This document shows, piece by piece, positions 54,102-62,960 of a DNA stretch of 64,000 nucleotides. Position 1 is the first letter of the stretch. Every line of letters begins with the position of its first letter. The translations under genes and the position numbers were made by a program. A model generated the notes under the pieces. That model saw only the letters and a program-made list of their open reading frames with translations. It searched no databases and had not been told where the DNA came from. Source of the DNA: Chloroflexota bacterium (GTDB lineage Bacteria > Chloroflexota > Anaerolineae > Anaerolineales > Anaerolineaceae); assembly GCA_021372725.1 (NCBI GenBank), contig JAJFTV010000071.1, forward strand, positions 1 through 64,000, written 5' to 3'.

Positions 54102-55310
54102 TTATTCTTCGAAATTTACTGATATCGTCATTCCCCATCGCAAGCGTGGATCCGTATCATCCAGGCGAATGCGTGCTGTGTAAAGAATATCGCCGCTTTT
54201 TTCGATGTAATCCAGTGAGATCCGGTCAACTGTTCCCTTGAGCACCAGATCAGGGAGGGCATCGACGGTGAGGGTCACCGGTTTGCCAGGGTCGATTCTC
54301 GCGACTTTGATTTCATCCAGGTCGGTTGTTTCGATATACCACTGCGAAAAATCAGCCAAACGCACAACAGGTTCTTCGGGTGAGACAGTCTGACCTATTG
54401 TCATATCGACAGAGGTTACTACCCCGTCAAACGGCGCGGTCAGAGTCATCAAATCCAATGTTTTTTGGGCTGCATCCACGTGCGCTTGAGCTGAATCTAC
54501 CTGGGCATTTGCGAGGGCCAACTGGTCCGGGTCCGGGCCGTTTTGACGATCATCATAATCCAGCTTGGCCTGATTCACGGTCTGGTCGGCGTTATCGGCG
54601 TTAGCCTGGGCCTGTTCCAGGTCATACACCAACTGGTCATGGGCTCGAACAGCATCGTCATAAACCTTTTGTGCATCATCCAAATCAGTCTGAGCATTTT
54701 GGCGGGTTGTGTTATTCTCATCCAGGTTATTATATTTATCAAAAGTATCCTGGGCGTCATTCAGGTTATCCTGTTCATCCTGTACTTTGGTCCAGGCATC
54801 ATCGATCTTATCTTGATAGGACTGCGTATCCATATCCGATAACGTTTGGTGCGCATCGATGGCAGCTAATTTCGCCTCTACAAAGGCCTGATAGGCCCTG
54901 GACTCATCCAACCTGGCATTTTGGTTGAGATCATCCAACGCTTGTTGGGCCGTGGTCAATTCCAGTTCGGCAGCCTTTAAATCGGATTGGGCAGTTTCGG
55001 GATTGCCCAGTACAGCCAGAATATCACCAGTTTTGACAGACTGGCCTTCTTCGATCTGGATATCCGCTACTTCGCCGGCTGATTGGAAGCTCAACCAAAC
55101 TGAATCAGTTGGCTCCAGCCTTCCTGCGACGATCACGCCGCCCGCCATCAAGCTATTATTGGAGATCACCGGCGTGGCTGTGTCAGCCGTTTGTGAACCT
55201 GATCCTGTATTTTGGACCGCGCCACATCCAGAAAGCAATACACCGATCAGGACAAGCGTCAGGATCGGGATGGCCGTAATTATGGGTTTGGAAAGATGTT
55301 TTGTGTTCAT
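54102..55310 (-). CDS. HlyD/MacA-type adaptor lipoprotein of an ABC exporter
   Basis: 402 residues. The lipobox LLSGC (Cys29) anchors it outside the membrane. A lipoyl-like half at each end (AGEVADIQIEEGQSVKTGDIL; APFDGVVTSVDMTIGQTV) flanks a long Asp/Gln-rich coiled coil (about 105-265). The C-terminal part is a beta barrel (LADFSQWYIETTDLDEIKVA). MacA-like adaptors help MacB/FtsX-type ABC pumps move substrates across the envelope. In a cell without an outer membrane the adaptor would act at the membrane face. It is last in the four-gene operon, 26 bases after the permease. Confidence 0.85.
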   Translation of the reverse strand: MNTKHLSKPIITAIPILTLVLIGVLLSGCGAVQNTGSGSQTADTATPVISNNSLMAGGVIVAGRLEPTDSVWLSFQSAGEVADIQIEEGQSVKTGDILAVLGNPETAQSDLKAAELELTTAQQALDDLNQNARLDESRAYQAFVEAKLAAIDAHQTLSDMDTQSYQDKIDDAWTKVQDEQDNLNDAQDTFDKYNNLDENNTTRQNAQTDLDDAQKVYDDAVRAHDQLVYDLEQAQANADNADQTVNQAKLDYDDRQNGPDPDQLALANAQVDSAQAHVDAAQKTLDLMTLTAPFDGVVTSVDMTIGQTVSPEEPVVRLADFSQWYIETTDLDEIKVARIDPGKPVTLTVDALPDLVLKGTVDRISLDYIEKSGDILYTARIRLDDTDPRLRWGMTISVNFEE

Positions 55311-55335
55311 TTTTATCCTTTTTGTGATTTTAGAA

Positions 55336-57750
55336 TTATTCGTAGGCTAAAACTTCGCGAATGGTCAACTTTGTGGCGCTGCGCGCCGGCATATAACTTG
55401 CCAAAATGGAAAGTACCGATACAATCACAAACCAGACGATAAAGCCGGTCAGAGTAAAGCCGTACTGAGATGGGGCGCCAAATAACGCGCGGGTGACCAG
55501 GTCTGACATCAATTTGCTGATCGGGAAGGACAATAGTGCACCAAGCAGCCAGCTTATCCACCCAATGCCCAGACCTTCAACCAACACCATCTTCATCAGA
55601 ATCGAATCGGAAGCACCGATTGAGCGCATTACTCCGATCTCGCGAGTACGGTCCATTACATTCATGCTCATTGTCCCGGCTAACCCGATGCTCCCTACCA
55701 GAGCTGTCAGGATTGCCAGAATGAGCAATAAATTGGTTAAAACTGCAAAGGATGCAGCCGAAGAATCGTTAATTTTGCTGCCCGTCGTCAGATCGCTGAC
55801 CTGGATGTTGTTGGCATCCAACAAGGACTGGAGCTTGCCGGCCAGTTCTTTTTGAGCTGCACTGTCCGGGTGATTCCTGGCGACAATACGATAAGTGGAG
55901 GTTTGGTTTTGTACCTGACCAGGTAATGTGGAAAGGTAATCCTGGTTAACATAGGCTGCCAGGCCGCCAATCTTGCCGCCAAGCTGGAAGAAACCGACTA
56001 CCACCCAATCCGTGGTACTGTCATCAATTTGCAGTTCCAGGGTATCGCCTACCTTTAGGGAAGGAAATCTTTCTTGAAACTGGTCATTCAAGACAATTGC
56101 GTTCTGATCCTCCGGTACCAGCCAGCGCCCGGCAAGTAAAATGGGTTTGATCAACTGGCTGCCTCCCGGAACCGCAACCAGGCTGACGCTATCACCAATA
56201 GAACCATCCGGGCGTACAAGTGAGCTTTTCAATGAGTTCCAGGCTTCCACATTGGAAATTTCCGGTACCGTTGACAGAATTTGGTCGATCTCATCTATGC
56301 GGTAAGGCCGTGTGAGCGAAAGGTTTAAATCGGCCAGGAAATATTGGCTGATCTGATCGATGTACTTGGATAGTGAAATACGCACGCTGAACACAGAGAT
56401 GAATACCGCTCCTGCCAAAGTAAGGGTAATCAGAGTCAAAGCCAGACGACCTTTGCGGCGGAAAATATTGCGGATGGCGATCAATAACGGTCTGGAAAGG
56501 CTGTGAATTTGTGCAAGTAATCGGTCGACCCAACCTTTGCCGGATTCATCCAACTGGCGGACGCCGCTCAAGGCTTCCTGGACAGAAATCCCTACCCCTT
56601 GTTGGATCGGAAAAAAAGCCGCGACTTGCGGAACGAGCATTGCAAGCGCCAACTCGATGATCATGACGACCGGTTCGAAATGGGCCCCGCTGTAATTGAA
56701 ATTAATCGTGGAGGCTAAATACTGATCCAACTGGTTGGCTGCAATATTCGCCAGCGGATAGGCTATGACAAAGGCCAGGATTCCAAAAATGAAGATCAGG
56801 GTCATATAAATTAAAGTGATCTGGCTGCGTTTTGCCCCAACGGTTTTCATAATACCGATTTGTTGAATTTGTTGGTCGAGCAAGGATTGCAGCGTGTTCG
56901 TGATCAGAAAAGCGCTCAAGAATATGACCAGAAAGCCGAGCAGAATCAGAACCCCGGTAATAGCATCCACCAATTCTTTGTTAGGATGGTGTAACGGACT
57001 TTGGGTGGAGAGGTTGGTGACCATAACGTGGTTGTTTTCCAGATCCTGTCGAACGACATCCGCAACCGTGGTCCGATTGGCTTCCAGCGTTGGGTCATTG
57101 TTAATAATGATGAGCAGCTCGTTATATAAATCCGGCGAGTCGATTTGCAACCATTCCAGAGTATTTTCGGTAACGTAACCAGTAATCGGTGTATTGAAAA
57201 AGCCGCCGTTTACAGCGTCAGAACCGAGCGATTGGTCTTTGACAATTCCAACGACTTGTAAAGAAAAAGTGTCGCCGGCGGGGTCACGTAAGATAATCCA
57301 ATCACCAAGACTAACCTGTATATCTTTCAGTTTGTGGTCAGCCAGTACGATTTGGTGATCCCTGGGAGGCCAGTCACCATCCAAAACTTTAACCTGGTTG
57401 ATCTGGCTGTTATCAAAATCTTTACTTGTAACACTGATGGAGTCCCATATACCCCCACTTGGCCCTTTGACCTGCAAGTGTACCTGGCGGGTGGCTTCAA
57501 CATACTCAACGCCTTCCAAATGACCAACCCTGGCCACGTTATCCTGGTTGATCAGGCTGGTTTGAATCTGAATATTCGCCGGATTAATAGCCTGATATCC
57601 GACTTGCATATCACTGTTAATGGATAAATACGTCTTGGCTATGATTCCAGCAGCAAATAAACCAGCGGCAATGGAAGCAATGACCAGAAGCGACCTGGAT
57701 TTATTTTTCCAGAGGTCGGAGAAAATTTTTTGCCAACGTGGACGGTTCAT
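55336..57750 (-). CDS. ABC transporter permease, FtsX/MacB type, long
   Basis: 804 residues. An N-terminal helix (KNKSRSLLVIASIAAGLFAAG) is followed by a large extracytoplasmic domain, three membrane helices (about 260-385, the first FtsX unit), a second helix and extracytoplasmic domain (from about 430), and three final helices (about 690-795: TREIGVMRSIGASDSILMKMVLVEG). This is the long FtsX layout of lipoprotein- or peptide-exporting permeases. ATG at 57750 has AGAGG eight bases upstream; the frame begins nine bases earlier at GTG. Partner of the two ATPases upstream. Confidence 0.85.
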   Translation of the reverse strand: MNRPRWQKIFSDLWKNKSRSLLVIASIAAGLFAAGIIAKTYLSINSDMQVGYQAINPANIQIQTSLINQDNVARVGHLEGVEYVEATRQVHLQVKGPSGGIWDSISVTSKDFDNSQINQVKVLDGDWPPRDHQIVLADHKLKDIQVSLGDWIILRDPAGDTFSLQVVGIVKDQSLGSDAVNGGFFNTPITGYVTENTLEWLQIDSPDLYNELLIIINNDPTLEANRTTVADVVRQDLENNHVMVTNLSTQSPLHHPNKELVDAITGVLILLGFLVIFLSAFLITNTLQSLLDQQIQQIGIMKTVGAKRSQITLIYMTLIFIFGILAFVIAYPLANIAANQLDQYLASTINFNYSGAHFEPVVMIIELALAMLVPQVAAFFPIQQGVGISVQEALSGVRQLDESGKGWVDRLLAQIHSLSRPLLIAIRNIFRRKGRLALTLITLTLAGAVFISVFSVRISLSKYIDQISQYFLADLNLSLTRPYRIDEIDQILSTVPEISNVEAWNSLKSSLVRPDGSIGDSVSLVAVPGGSQLIKPILLAGRWLVPEDQNAIVLNDQFQERFPSLKVGDTLELQIDDSTTDWVVVGFFQLGGKIGGLAAYVNQDYLSTLPGQVQNQTSTYRIVARNHPDSAAQKELAGKLQSLLDANNIQVSDLTTGSKINDSSAASFAVLTNLLLILAILTALVGSIGLAGTMSMNVMDRTREIGVMRSIGASDSILMKMVLVEGLGIGWISWLLGALLSFPISKLMSDLVTRALFGAPSQYGFTLTGFIVWFVIVSVLSILASYMPARSATKLTIREVLAYE

Positions 57751-57803
57751 TTGAAACACCTCTGTATTCTCATCATTGATATATCCTTTTACGCACTCGT
57801 CGA

Positions 57804-58535
57804 TTAATTTTGCGCAAGACGACCGTCGTGTAAATGGACCACCCGATCCGTTTTGGCTGCTAACCCCGGATCATGGGTCACCATGACCACCGTCTTGCCT
57901 TTTGCCACCAGGTTGGAGAACAATTCAAATACAGCTTCAGCCGTTTTTGAATCCAAATTTCCTGTCGGTTCGTCGGCGATCAGGATGGGAGGATCATTGG
58001 CCATCGCTCGGGCAATGGCAGCAGTCTGCTGCTGACCCCCGGAAACTGCTGCCGGGATCTTGCTGGCGAAATCTGCCAGGCCAACCATGTCCAGCAAATC
58101 ACGCGCACGCGGTTCGCGGTCGGATTGCGGATAGGTGTTGCAAAAATCCATGGGCAGCATGACATTTTCCAATAAAGATAGAGTGGGTAGAAGTTGATAG
58201 AACTGGAATACAATACCCAGGTTCTTCCCTCGCCAGATTGACATGGGGCTTTCCTTCAAGTTGTGTATCGGTATTCCTGCGATGGTGACGGATCCCTGGG
58301 TGGGATGATCGATTCCGGTAATCATATTGGCCAGTGTAGATTTTCCGCTGCCTGATTTGCCTACCACGCTGACAAATTCGCCGGCATAAAAATCGATCGA
58401 GATGTTATTTAATGCAACAAAATCCATTCCACCGGTATGAAAGACCTTCGTAATGTCCTTCATCTGGATCAAGCATTTAATATTCGGTTTCGCTTCTGCT
58501 TTATTTTTCAAATAATCGCCGTCAATAGGTTTCAT
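57804..58535 (-). CDS. ABC transporter ATP-binding protein (LolD/MacB-like)
   Basis: 243 residues. Walker A SVVGKSGSGKSTLANM (about 58), Q loop FQFYQLLP, and Walker B PILIADEPTGNLDS are normal. The signature reads VSGGQQQTAAIARAMA: the usual Arg after QQQ is Thr, a deviation from its neighbour and from most homologues. Together with the 58566 gene it gives two ATPases for one permease, implying a heterodimer. The ATG follows AAAGAGAATT; the gene is 45 bases upstream of the permease. Confidence 0.88.
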   Translation of the reverse strand: MKPIDGDYLKNKAEAKPNIKCLIQMKDITKVFHTGGMDFVALNNISIDFYAGEFVSVVGKSGSGKSTLANMITGIDHPTQGSVTIAGIPIHNLKESPMSIWRGKNLGIVFQFYQLLPTLSLLENVMLPMDFCNTYPQSDREPRARDLLDMVGLADFASKIPAAVSGGQQQTAAIARAMANDPPILIADEPTGNLDSKTAEAVFELFSNLVAKGKTVVMVTHDPGLAAKTDRVVHLHDGRLAQN

Positions 58536-58565
58536 AATTCTCTTTAATCGGTCACTCCTCGACCG

Positions 58566-59285
58566 CTATGAATTCAGGATTTGTCCGTCAGCTATTTTCA
58601 GCGTGCGGGTTGATCGGTTTGCAAAATTCGTATCATGGGTAACCATAAAAATCGTTTTGCCAAACTTGACCAGGTTTTCGAAAATGTTGAAGATCACTTC
58701 GGCAGTGGCCGAGTCCAGACGCCCGGTCGGCTCATCCGCTACGATCAAGGGTGGATCATTGGCCAATGCCCGAGCGATAGCTACACGCTGCTGCTGCCCC
58801 CCGGAAATTTCCGAGGGATATTTGTAAGCATGTTCTTCCAGTTCAACCATGCGCAGCAGTTCCAGAGCTCGTTCTTTGCTGGGTCCTGAACGAAAATTCC
58901 CACTAAAATCAATTGGTAGCAGCACGTTATTAATCAGGTTCAGTCCAGGCATCAGATAAAAGGACTGGTAAATCATGCCCAGGTTGTGACCCCGCCAGGT
59001 GGTTAGTTGCTCCTCGTTCATGCTGTGGATAGCTGTGTCTCTAAACCAGACTTCGCCGCTGGTGATGTGATCGACGCCTGTAATCAAATTGATCAAGGTA
59101 GTTTTTCCGGCACCAGATTTTCCAATCACAGTGAGCAATTCACCTGCGTAAACATCCAGGTCAACGGACTTTAAAGCCGGAAAATCTCCCGCTGTAGTCT
59201 GATAAATCTTTGTTAAACCTCGCGTGCGAATCAGCGGCTGGAGGGGTTGACTGCTATTTTTTGCCGATAAACTGTCTTTGTCCAA
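58566..59285 (-). CDS. ABC transporter ATP-binding protein (LolD/MacB-like)
   Basis: 239 residues from the chosen start. Walker A TVIGKSGAGKTTLINL, Q loop YQSFYLMP, signature ISGGQQQRVAIARALA and Walker B PLIVADEPTGRLDS are canonical. I chose TTG at 59285 because AAGGAG is eight bases upstream; the ATG at 59348 gives 21 extra residues but begins inside the probable operator and lacks a ribosome site. First gene of the exporter operon, divergent from the TetR gene. Confidence 0.85.
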   Translation of the reverse strand: MDKDSLSAKNSSQPLQPLIRTRGLTKIYQTTAGDFPALKSVDLDVYAGELLTVIGKSGAGKTTLINLITGVDHITSGEVWFRDTAIHSMNEEQLTTWRGHNLGMIYQSFYLMPGLNLINNVLLPIDFSGNFRSGPSKERALELLRMVELEEHAYKYPSEISGGQQQRVAIARALANDPPLIVADEPTGRLDSATAEVIFNIFENLVKFGKTIFMVTHDTNFANRSTRTLKIADGQILNS

Positions 59286-59343
59286 AGTCGATTGCTCCTT
59301 GAAATCATAAATAAACCCTGCTAAAATATATTTATCAACATGG

Positions 59344-59362
59344 TACATTAATAGATAATGTA
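59344..59362. promoter_or_regulatory. Palindrome, probable TetR operator
   Basis: TACATTA (59344-59350), five bases, TAATGTA (59356-59362): a perfect 7+7 inverted repeat in the divergent region, downstream of the minus-strand promoter and upstream of the first ATPase gene, fitting repression by the neighbouring TetR-type protein. Confidence 0.55.
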
Positions 59363-59395
59363 GTATAATAGACTATGTTCATTATTTATATTGTA

Positions 59396-59440
59396 CTTTA
59401 TTAATCGCTCTTGTCAATGGATAAATCTGGAAATTATAAA
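59396..59440. promoter_or_regulatory. Overlapping divergent promoters of exporter operon and tetR-type gene
   Basis: On minus: TTGACA (59417-59412), 16 bases, TACAAT. On plus: TTGTCA (59411-59416), 18 bases, TATAAA (59435-59440). The two -35 boxes overlap, so the two units compete or are regulated jointly. Confidence 0.5.
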
Positions 59441-59591
59441 TTTGGATATGTAAATCGGAAAAATTAACAAATTTTTAACTTCCTCCAAAGAAGGATAAAA
59501 TCATTCCAGTTGGCTTAAGCACAGAGCTTCCGATTGATTTTCAACCTGATTGTCAGTGCTGCCTCCAACAACTCCCAGCGAAGGAAAGAAA

Positions 59592-60254
59592 ATGGATAAC
59601 TCCGAGCAAACCATACGTAAAGAAGACCGACGCATCACCCGCACCCGAACTGCATTGAGGCGTTCGTTTCGCGACCTGGTCAAGGAAAAGGGTTATGAAG
59701 CGGTTACCATTGAAGAAATAACCGAACGGGCCAATCTGGGTCGCACAACTTTTTACCTGCATTATCGCGATAAAGAAGATTTGTTTCTCGAAGATTTCGA
59801 GAACAAGCTATTTGCCCAGGTAGAAAATGTTAGCCCACGACCGTTGATCCAATGGTTTTCGAAAGGCGAAGACAATATTGTTAAGGCCGTATTTGAAATG
59901 GTGTTGGAAAACGCCGATCTTTTTCAGGCCTTAACCAAAGAACAATCCAATAAGGTTTATTACCGTTTTCGGGATATTCACGTAAAAGCTGTATCGAAAC
60001 TGATCCAGGAATCTCCCGCTTTTCAACAGCGGATCCAAAATGTTAATTTCATCCTGGATTTCATTCTCAATTATTATTCAGGCGCATTGTGGGCTTGCAT
60101 CGTCTGGTGGGTGGAACAAGGTTTTAAACCAGGCAGTGAAGAAATGACTGATTCATTTTTGACCATGTTCAGCCCGGGGTTATTAGTAGTTATATCCAGG
60201 GAAAAAAAACCGGAAATTGTACAAAATATAGCCAAAAATAATACCTGCAGGTGA
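59592..60254 (+). CDS. TetR/AcrR-family regulator
   Basis: 220 residues. The N-terminal helix-turn-helix is TRTALRRSFRDLVKEKGYEAVTIEEITERANLGRTTFYLHYRDKEDLF, the TetR signature. The C-terminal ligand domain is helical (about 75-210). ATG at 59592 has AAGGAAAG upstream. Divergent from the ABC exporter operon, so it is probably that operon's repressor, released by a pump substrate. Confidence 0.92.
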   Translation: MDNSEQTIRKEDRRITRTRTALRRSFRDLVKEKGYEAVTIEEITERANLGRTTFYLHYRDKEDLFLEDFENKLFAQVENVSPRPLIQWFSKGEDNIVKAVFEMVLENADLFQALTKEQSNKVYYRFRDIHVKAVSKLIQESPAFQQRIQNVNFILDFILNYYSGALWACIVWWVEQGFKPGSEEMTDSFLTMFSPGLLVVISREKKPEIVQNIAKNNTCR

Positions 60255-60282
60255 ACTACTTGAGCAGATTAGACGTTAAGAT

Positions 60283-60475
60283 CTATATAACCTCGCGCGG
60301 GGTAGAATATTCCTCCAGTTGTTTTCTTTCGGCTATCACTTTTCCCTGTCCTGGTTGAGGCATGACAGGGATGAGCTCGATGAGAGCCGGGTACAGCCGT
60401 CTCGCCCAAATCGAACGGAACCCGATCCGGTTCCTTGTGGTTCAAAGCCGTCAAAACCCGTTCGCGAGAGTTCAT
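60283..60475 (-). pseudogene. Uroporphyrinogen-decarboxylase-like (methyltransferase) remnant
   Basis: Begins MNSRERVLTALNHKEPDRVPFDLG, the standard start of the URO-D/corrinoid methyltransferase family, then continues in that frame as low-complexity sequence. In another frame the following bases read ALIELIPVMPQPGQG and EYSTPREVI before a stop. This looks like a frameshifted, largely deleted gene; the intact family has about 340 residues. Confidence 0.5.
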
Positions 60476-60528
60476 CTGTAAATTTCCTTCCTTTGCAAGC
60501 GTTACCAGGAATTAGATTTTGAACTTTA

Positions 60529-60947
60529 TCAACAGATATTCTTTAAACACGATGGCAGGGTTCGTTCTGCGTTACGGATGGCATCCAGTTCCGAAAATAC
60601 TGTTTCAAGCAACCTCTCTTGTTGATTTACCCCACCCCTTTTGTACATCGCAAACCCCATGGTTCCCAACAAAAAGATTGTGGTTGCCGCGGTGACGAGC
60701 CACAATCCCCGGTTCAACCGGAACATGGGCGGACCCATCAAGAGAATCGAGCCGAAGAAGAGCATGAGATAGGGTATGAGGATGCTGTAACGCGCTGGAG
60801 AGCGGAACCCGATTGGCTGGATGTATACCACGGAAACCAGAAGTAAAACGAATGTGAGAAATACTGCCAATCTGATCCATTGCCGCCAGTATTCACCCGC
60901 GCGGCAGAACGCGAAAAGAGCAATAGCAGCCGGTCGTTGTAATAATT
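60529..60947 (-). pseudogene. Truncated membrane protein, glycosyltransferase-39-like C-terminus
   Basis: The frame encodes about 140 residues with four membrane helices (WIRLAVFLTFVLLLVSVVYI onward; ARYSILIPYLMLFFG; LWLVTAATTIFLLGT) and ends in a basic tail. The motif GFRSPARYSI resembles the C-terminal part of ArnT-like glycosyltransferases. AGGAGG lies at about 60943, but no in-frame ATG, GTG or TTG is suitably placed; the open frame runs upstream into the next gene. Probably a 5'-truncated gene; an unusual start is possible. Confidence 0.4.
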
Positions 60948-60958
60948 CCTCCTGGGAT

Positions 60959-61804
60959 CTACAAGAAAAGGTCGAATCCAAAAATGTGGAACTCAACCAG
61001 AATACCGGCAACGGTTATTCCGATTGCCAGAAGCATGATGCCAATTTGATCTTTTTTCGGCCACCGCAGGATCAGTCGATTTAGCCAGCCCGTTGCCTGG
61101 GAGAGGGACAGCCCTAAAACCAACATGATGGACGCCAGCAAACCCGCCCATGCCAATGGTTTACCGTACACCCAGTTTGGCATCTTGCTACCGATTATGC
61201 AACGTTTGTCTTTCGGATCGAAAACGCTCCAACCTGTTTTGTCGGCAATCACACAGCCATAAGAGGGCGGCGCGGCCGGACCTGTGATAACCAGGTAAGG
61301 ATTTCCTACCACATCGTCTGAGTTTGGGTTCGGGATCCCTTTGGTTTCACTCACTGCCGTTGCAAGGGGTACGATAATCGGGTATTGAGTCTGCGGCACG
61401 GCGGCTTTGAAACAGAAATAGATCAGCATGAATACAATCGTACTTGCAACCATCCAGAAAATGTTGAGCAGGGTAAATTCAAACGGCAGCGTTCGATTTT
61501 TTCCCCGCCCAGAACGGATGATAAAGATCAATAAAGAAATATGAAAGACAATCAAAAATGGTTTAATACTAGTGTTTGAACTGTGGAAGTAAAAACCAAG
61601 GGACCGGGATAATTCATCCTGCCACTCCGCTTCTACGCAGCCAGTACCCCAGCATGCACCTCCTGCAGGAGAAATTGCAGTGGTAAAAAAAAGAGTCAGC
61701 CAGGAATAAAGCAGGGCGAAGCTGAGCAGGAGCAATAAAACACCCCCGGCAAGGAAGAAATTGTTAAAGTTATTCCGCTTTTTTGTCTCGCAGGTCTCTG
61801 CCAT
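60959..61804 (-). CDS. Membrane protein of unknown family, tandem copy 1
   Basis: 281 residues with about five membrane helices and one long extracytoplasmic segment (about 150-215) containing several Cys and NPYLVITG. Conserved with the next gene: FEFTLLNIFWMVASTIVFM, the motif SQATGWLNRLI and the flanking helix arrangement. The two genes are therefore tandem paralogues. AGGA lies 11 bases before the ATG. No known family is recognised. Confidence 0.7.
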   Translation of the reverse strand: MAETCETKKRNNFNNFFLAGGVLLLLLSFALLYSWLTLFFTTAISPAGGACWGTGCVEAEWQDELSRSLGFYFHSSNTSIKPFLIVFHISLLIFIIRSGRGKNRTLPFEFTLLNIFWMVASTIVFMLIYFCFKAAVPQTQYPIIVPLATAVSETKGIPNPNSDDVVGNPYLVITGPAAPPSYGCVIADKTGWSVFDPKDKRCIIGSKMPNWVYGKPLAWAGLLASIMLVLGLSLSQATGWLNRLILRWPKKDQIGIMLLAIGITVAGILVEFHIFGFDLFL

Positions 61805-61862
61805 ACAGAAATTATTCCTGTGCCTCCATCATCCATATAAAACGCAACACCTTTATCGATGC

Positions 61863-62510
61863 TCACAGAAAAGAAATTAAAACGGGCAATGTTAAAAGAA
61901 AGCCGCTGCCGGACAGAATCAGAAGAGCGGTCAAACAGTTTTTCAACTTTTGGGGAGATAACCGGGTAATCACCCGACCCAGCCAGCCAGTTGCCTGCGA
62001 ATAAAACAATCCTGCGGTTGACAAGATTGTCGCAATCAGCCCAGGATAAAATCCCCTAGTGGTTTTGCAGGCAGAAAACAGGATGTTATCACTGCCTGGT
62101 AATCCATTTATTACAAAGGCTGAGATGATTTCCACAATCAAGCCAAAGATAAATACCATTGTTCCAGAAACCGGGAATAGCAAATTTAGAATCCCAAATT
62201 CCAAAGGCAGCCCGGGCAATATTGCCTCTTCTTTTCTAGCTCTAAATAAAAATATGAAAGCCGATCCATGGAATATCACGAGAAGCGGAAGGAAACTTCT
62301 TTGCGTCCAGGTGGAAAAATAATTTGAGAAATTGATCTGCAATTGGCAGTAATCACTCAAATCCATGCCAATCCCATTGAGTGGAAATTCAGACATGAGA
62401 ATTAAAAAGATACTCAATCCTAGTTGTAAAGGGGCAAATGAAAATATCAATGTCAATACACTACTGGTATTGCTAAATAGTTGATGGGAGAAATGGGATT
62501 TTTTCAACAC
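61863..62510 (-). CDS. Membrane protein of unknown family, tandem copy 2
   Basis: 215 residues with about four or five membrane helices. Shared with copy 1: LPLEFGILNLLFPVSGTMVF, IFHGSAFIFLF against IVFHISLLIFI, and SQATGWLGRVI. It lacks the long extracytoplasmic insert of copy 1. The frame begins at GTG (62510), and no strong ribosome site is visible, so the true start is uncertain. It lies 58 bases upstream of copy 1 on the same strand. Confidence 0.6.
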   Translation of the reverse strand: MLKKSHFSHQLFSNTSSVLTLIFSFAPLQLGLSIFLILMSEFPLNGIGMDLSDYCQLQINFSNYFSTWTQRSFLPLLVIFHGSAFIFLFRARKEEAILPGLPLEFGILNLLFPVSGTMVFIFGLIVEIISAFVINGLPGSDNILFSACKTTRGFYPGLIATILSTAGLFYSQATGWLGRVITRLSPQKLKNCLTALLILSGSGFLLTLPVLISFL

Positions 62511-62902
62511 TGACCGATTAACTTGTGACTGGGCACTGGCGAATGAACAGAGGTATTATCGCTTCAACAACCAGCGGCTGTTCCTTCAGATTGACCTGGT
62601 TGGCTTGTAAATGATAGATATATTAACCGAAATTCTTATCCCTTTTGTTAAAATTTTCGACCTCATTGGGATATCTATATGCCATGATGTCTCTGCAAAC
62701 AGTCCAATCCTTTCAGTGGTCGAATTCTGGAAGGTAAAATCTATGAAGAAAACCTATATGATCTTTCATCAATTATACAGGCTTTAACTGTGAAATTTCA
62801 TGAGACACCAGATTTTCTATTTGTGTGTTTCTAACATTTTTTGGTGTATTCTGTTCGCGATCACTGGTTTGTTGAAAATGTGAGCATCACTGTCTGCGGG
62901 TA
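62511..62902. other. Gene-poor spacer, one doubtful ORF
   Basis: No clear gene. A 58-codon plus ORF at 62611-62787 begins MIDILTEILIPFVKIFDLIG, faintly like the start of a small membrane protein (DUF1622-type), but has no ribosome site and no continuing helix pattern; it may be a remnant. Confidence 0.3.
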
Positions 62903-62935
62903 AACAAGGCTGTCTCCGGTGCAGACAGCCTTGTT
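62903..62935 (-). terminator. Terminator of the 147-residue gene
   Basis: AACAAGGCTGTCT (62903-62915) pairs perfectly over 13 bp with AGACAGCCTTGTT (62923-62935). On the minus strand it ends in TTTACC, 26 bases after the stop of the gene at 62961. Confidence 0.7.
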
Positions 62936-62960
62936 GAATATGAGTACTTTATCAGGATAT

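Noticed and set aside
62611-62787. 58-codon ORF starting MIDILTEILIPF
   Set aside because: No ribosome site, hydrophobic start is not followed by a membrane-helix pattern, and no conserved motif; reported only as part of the spacer.
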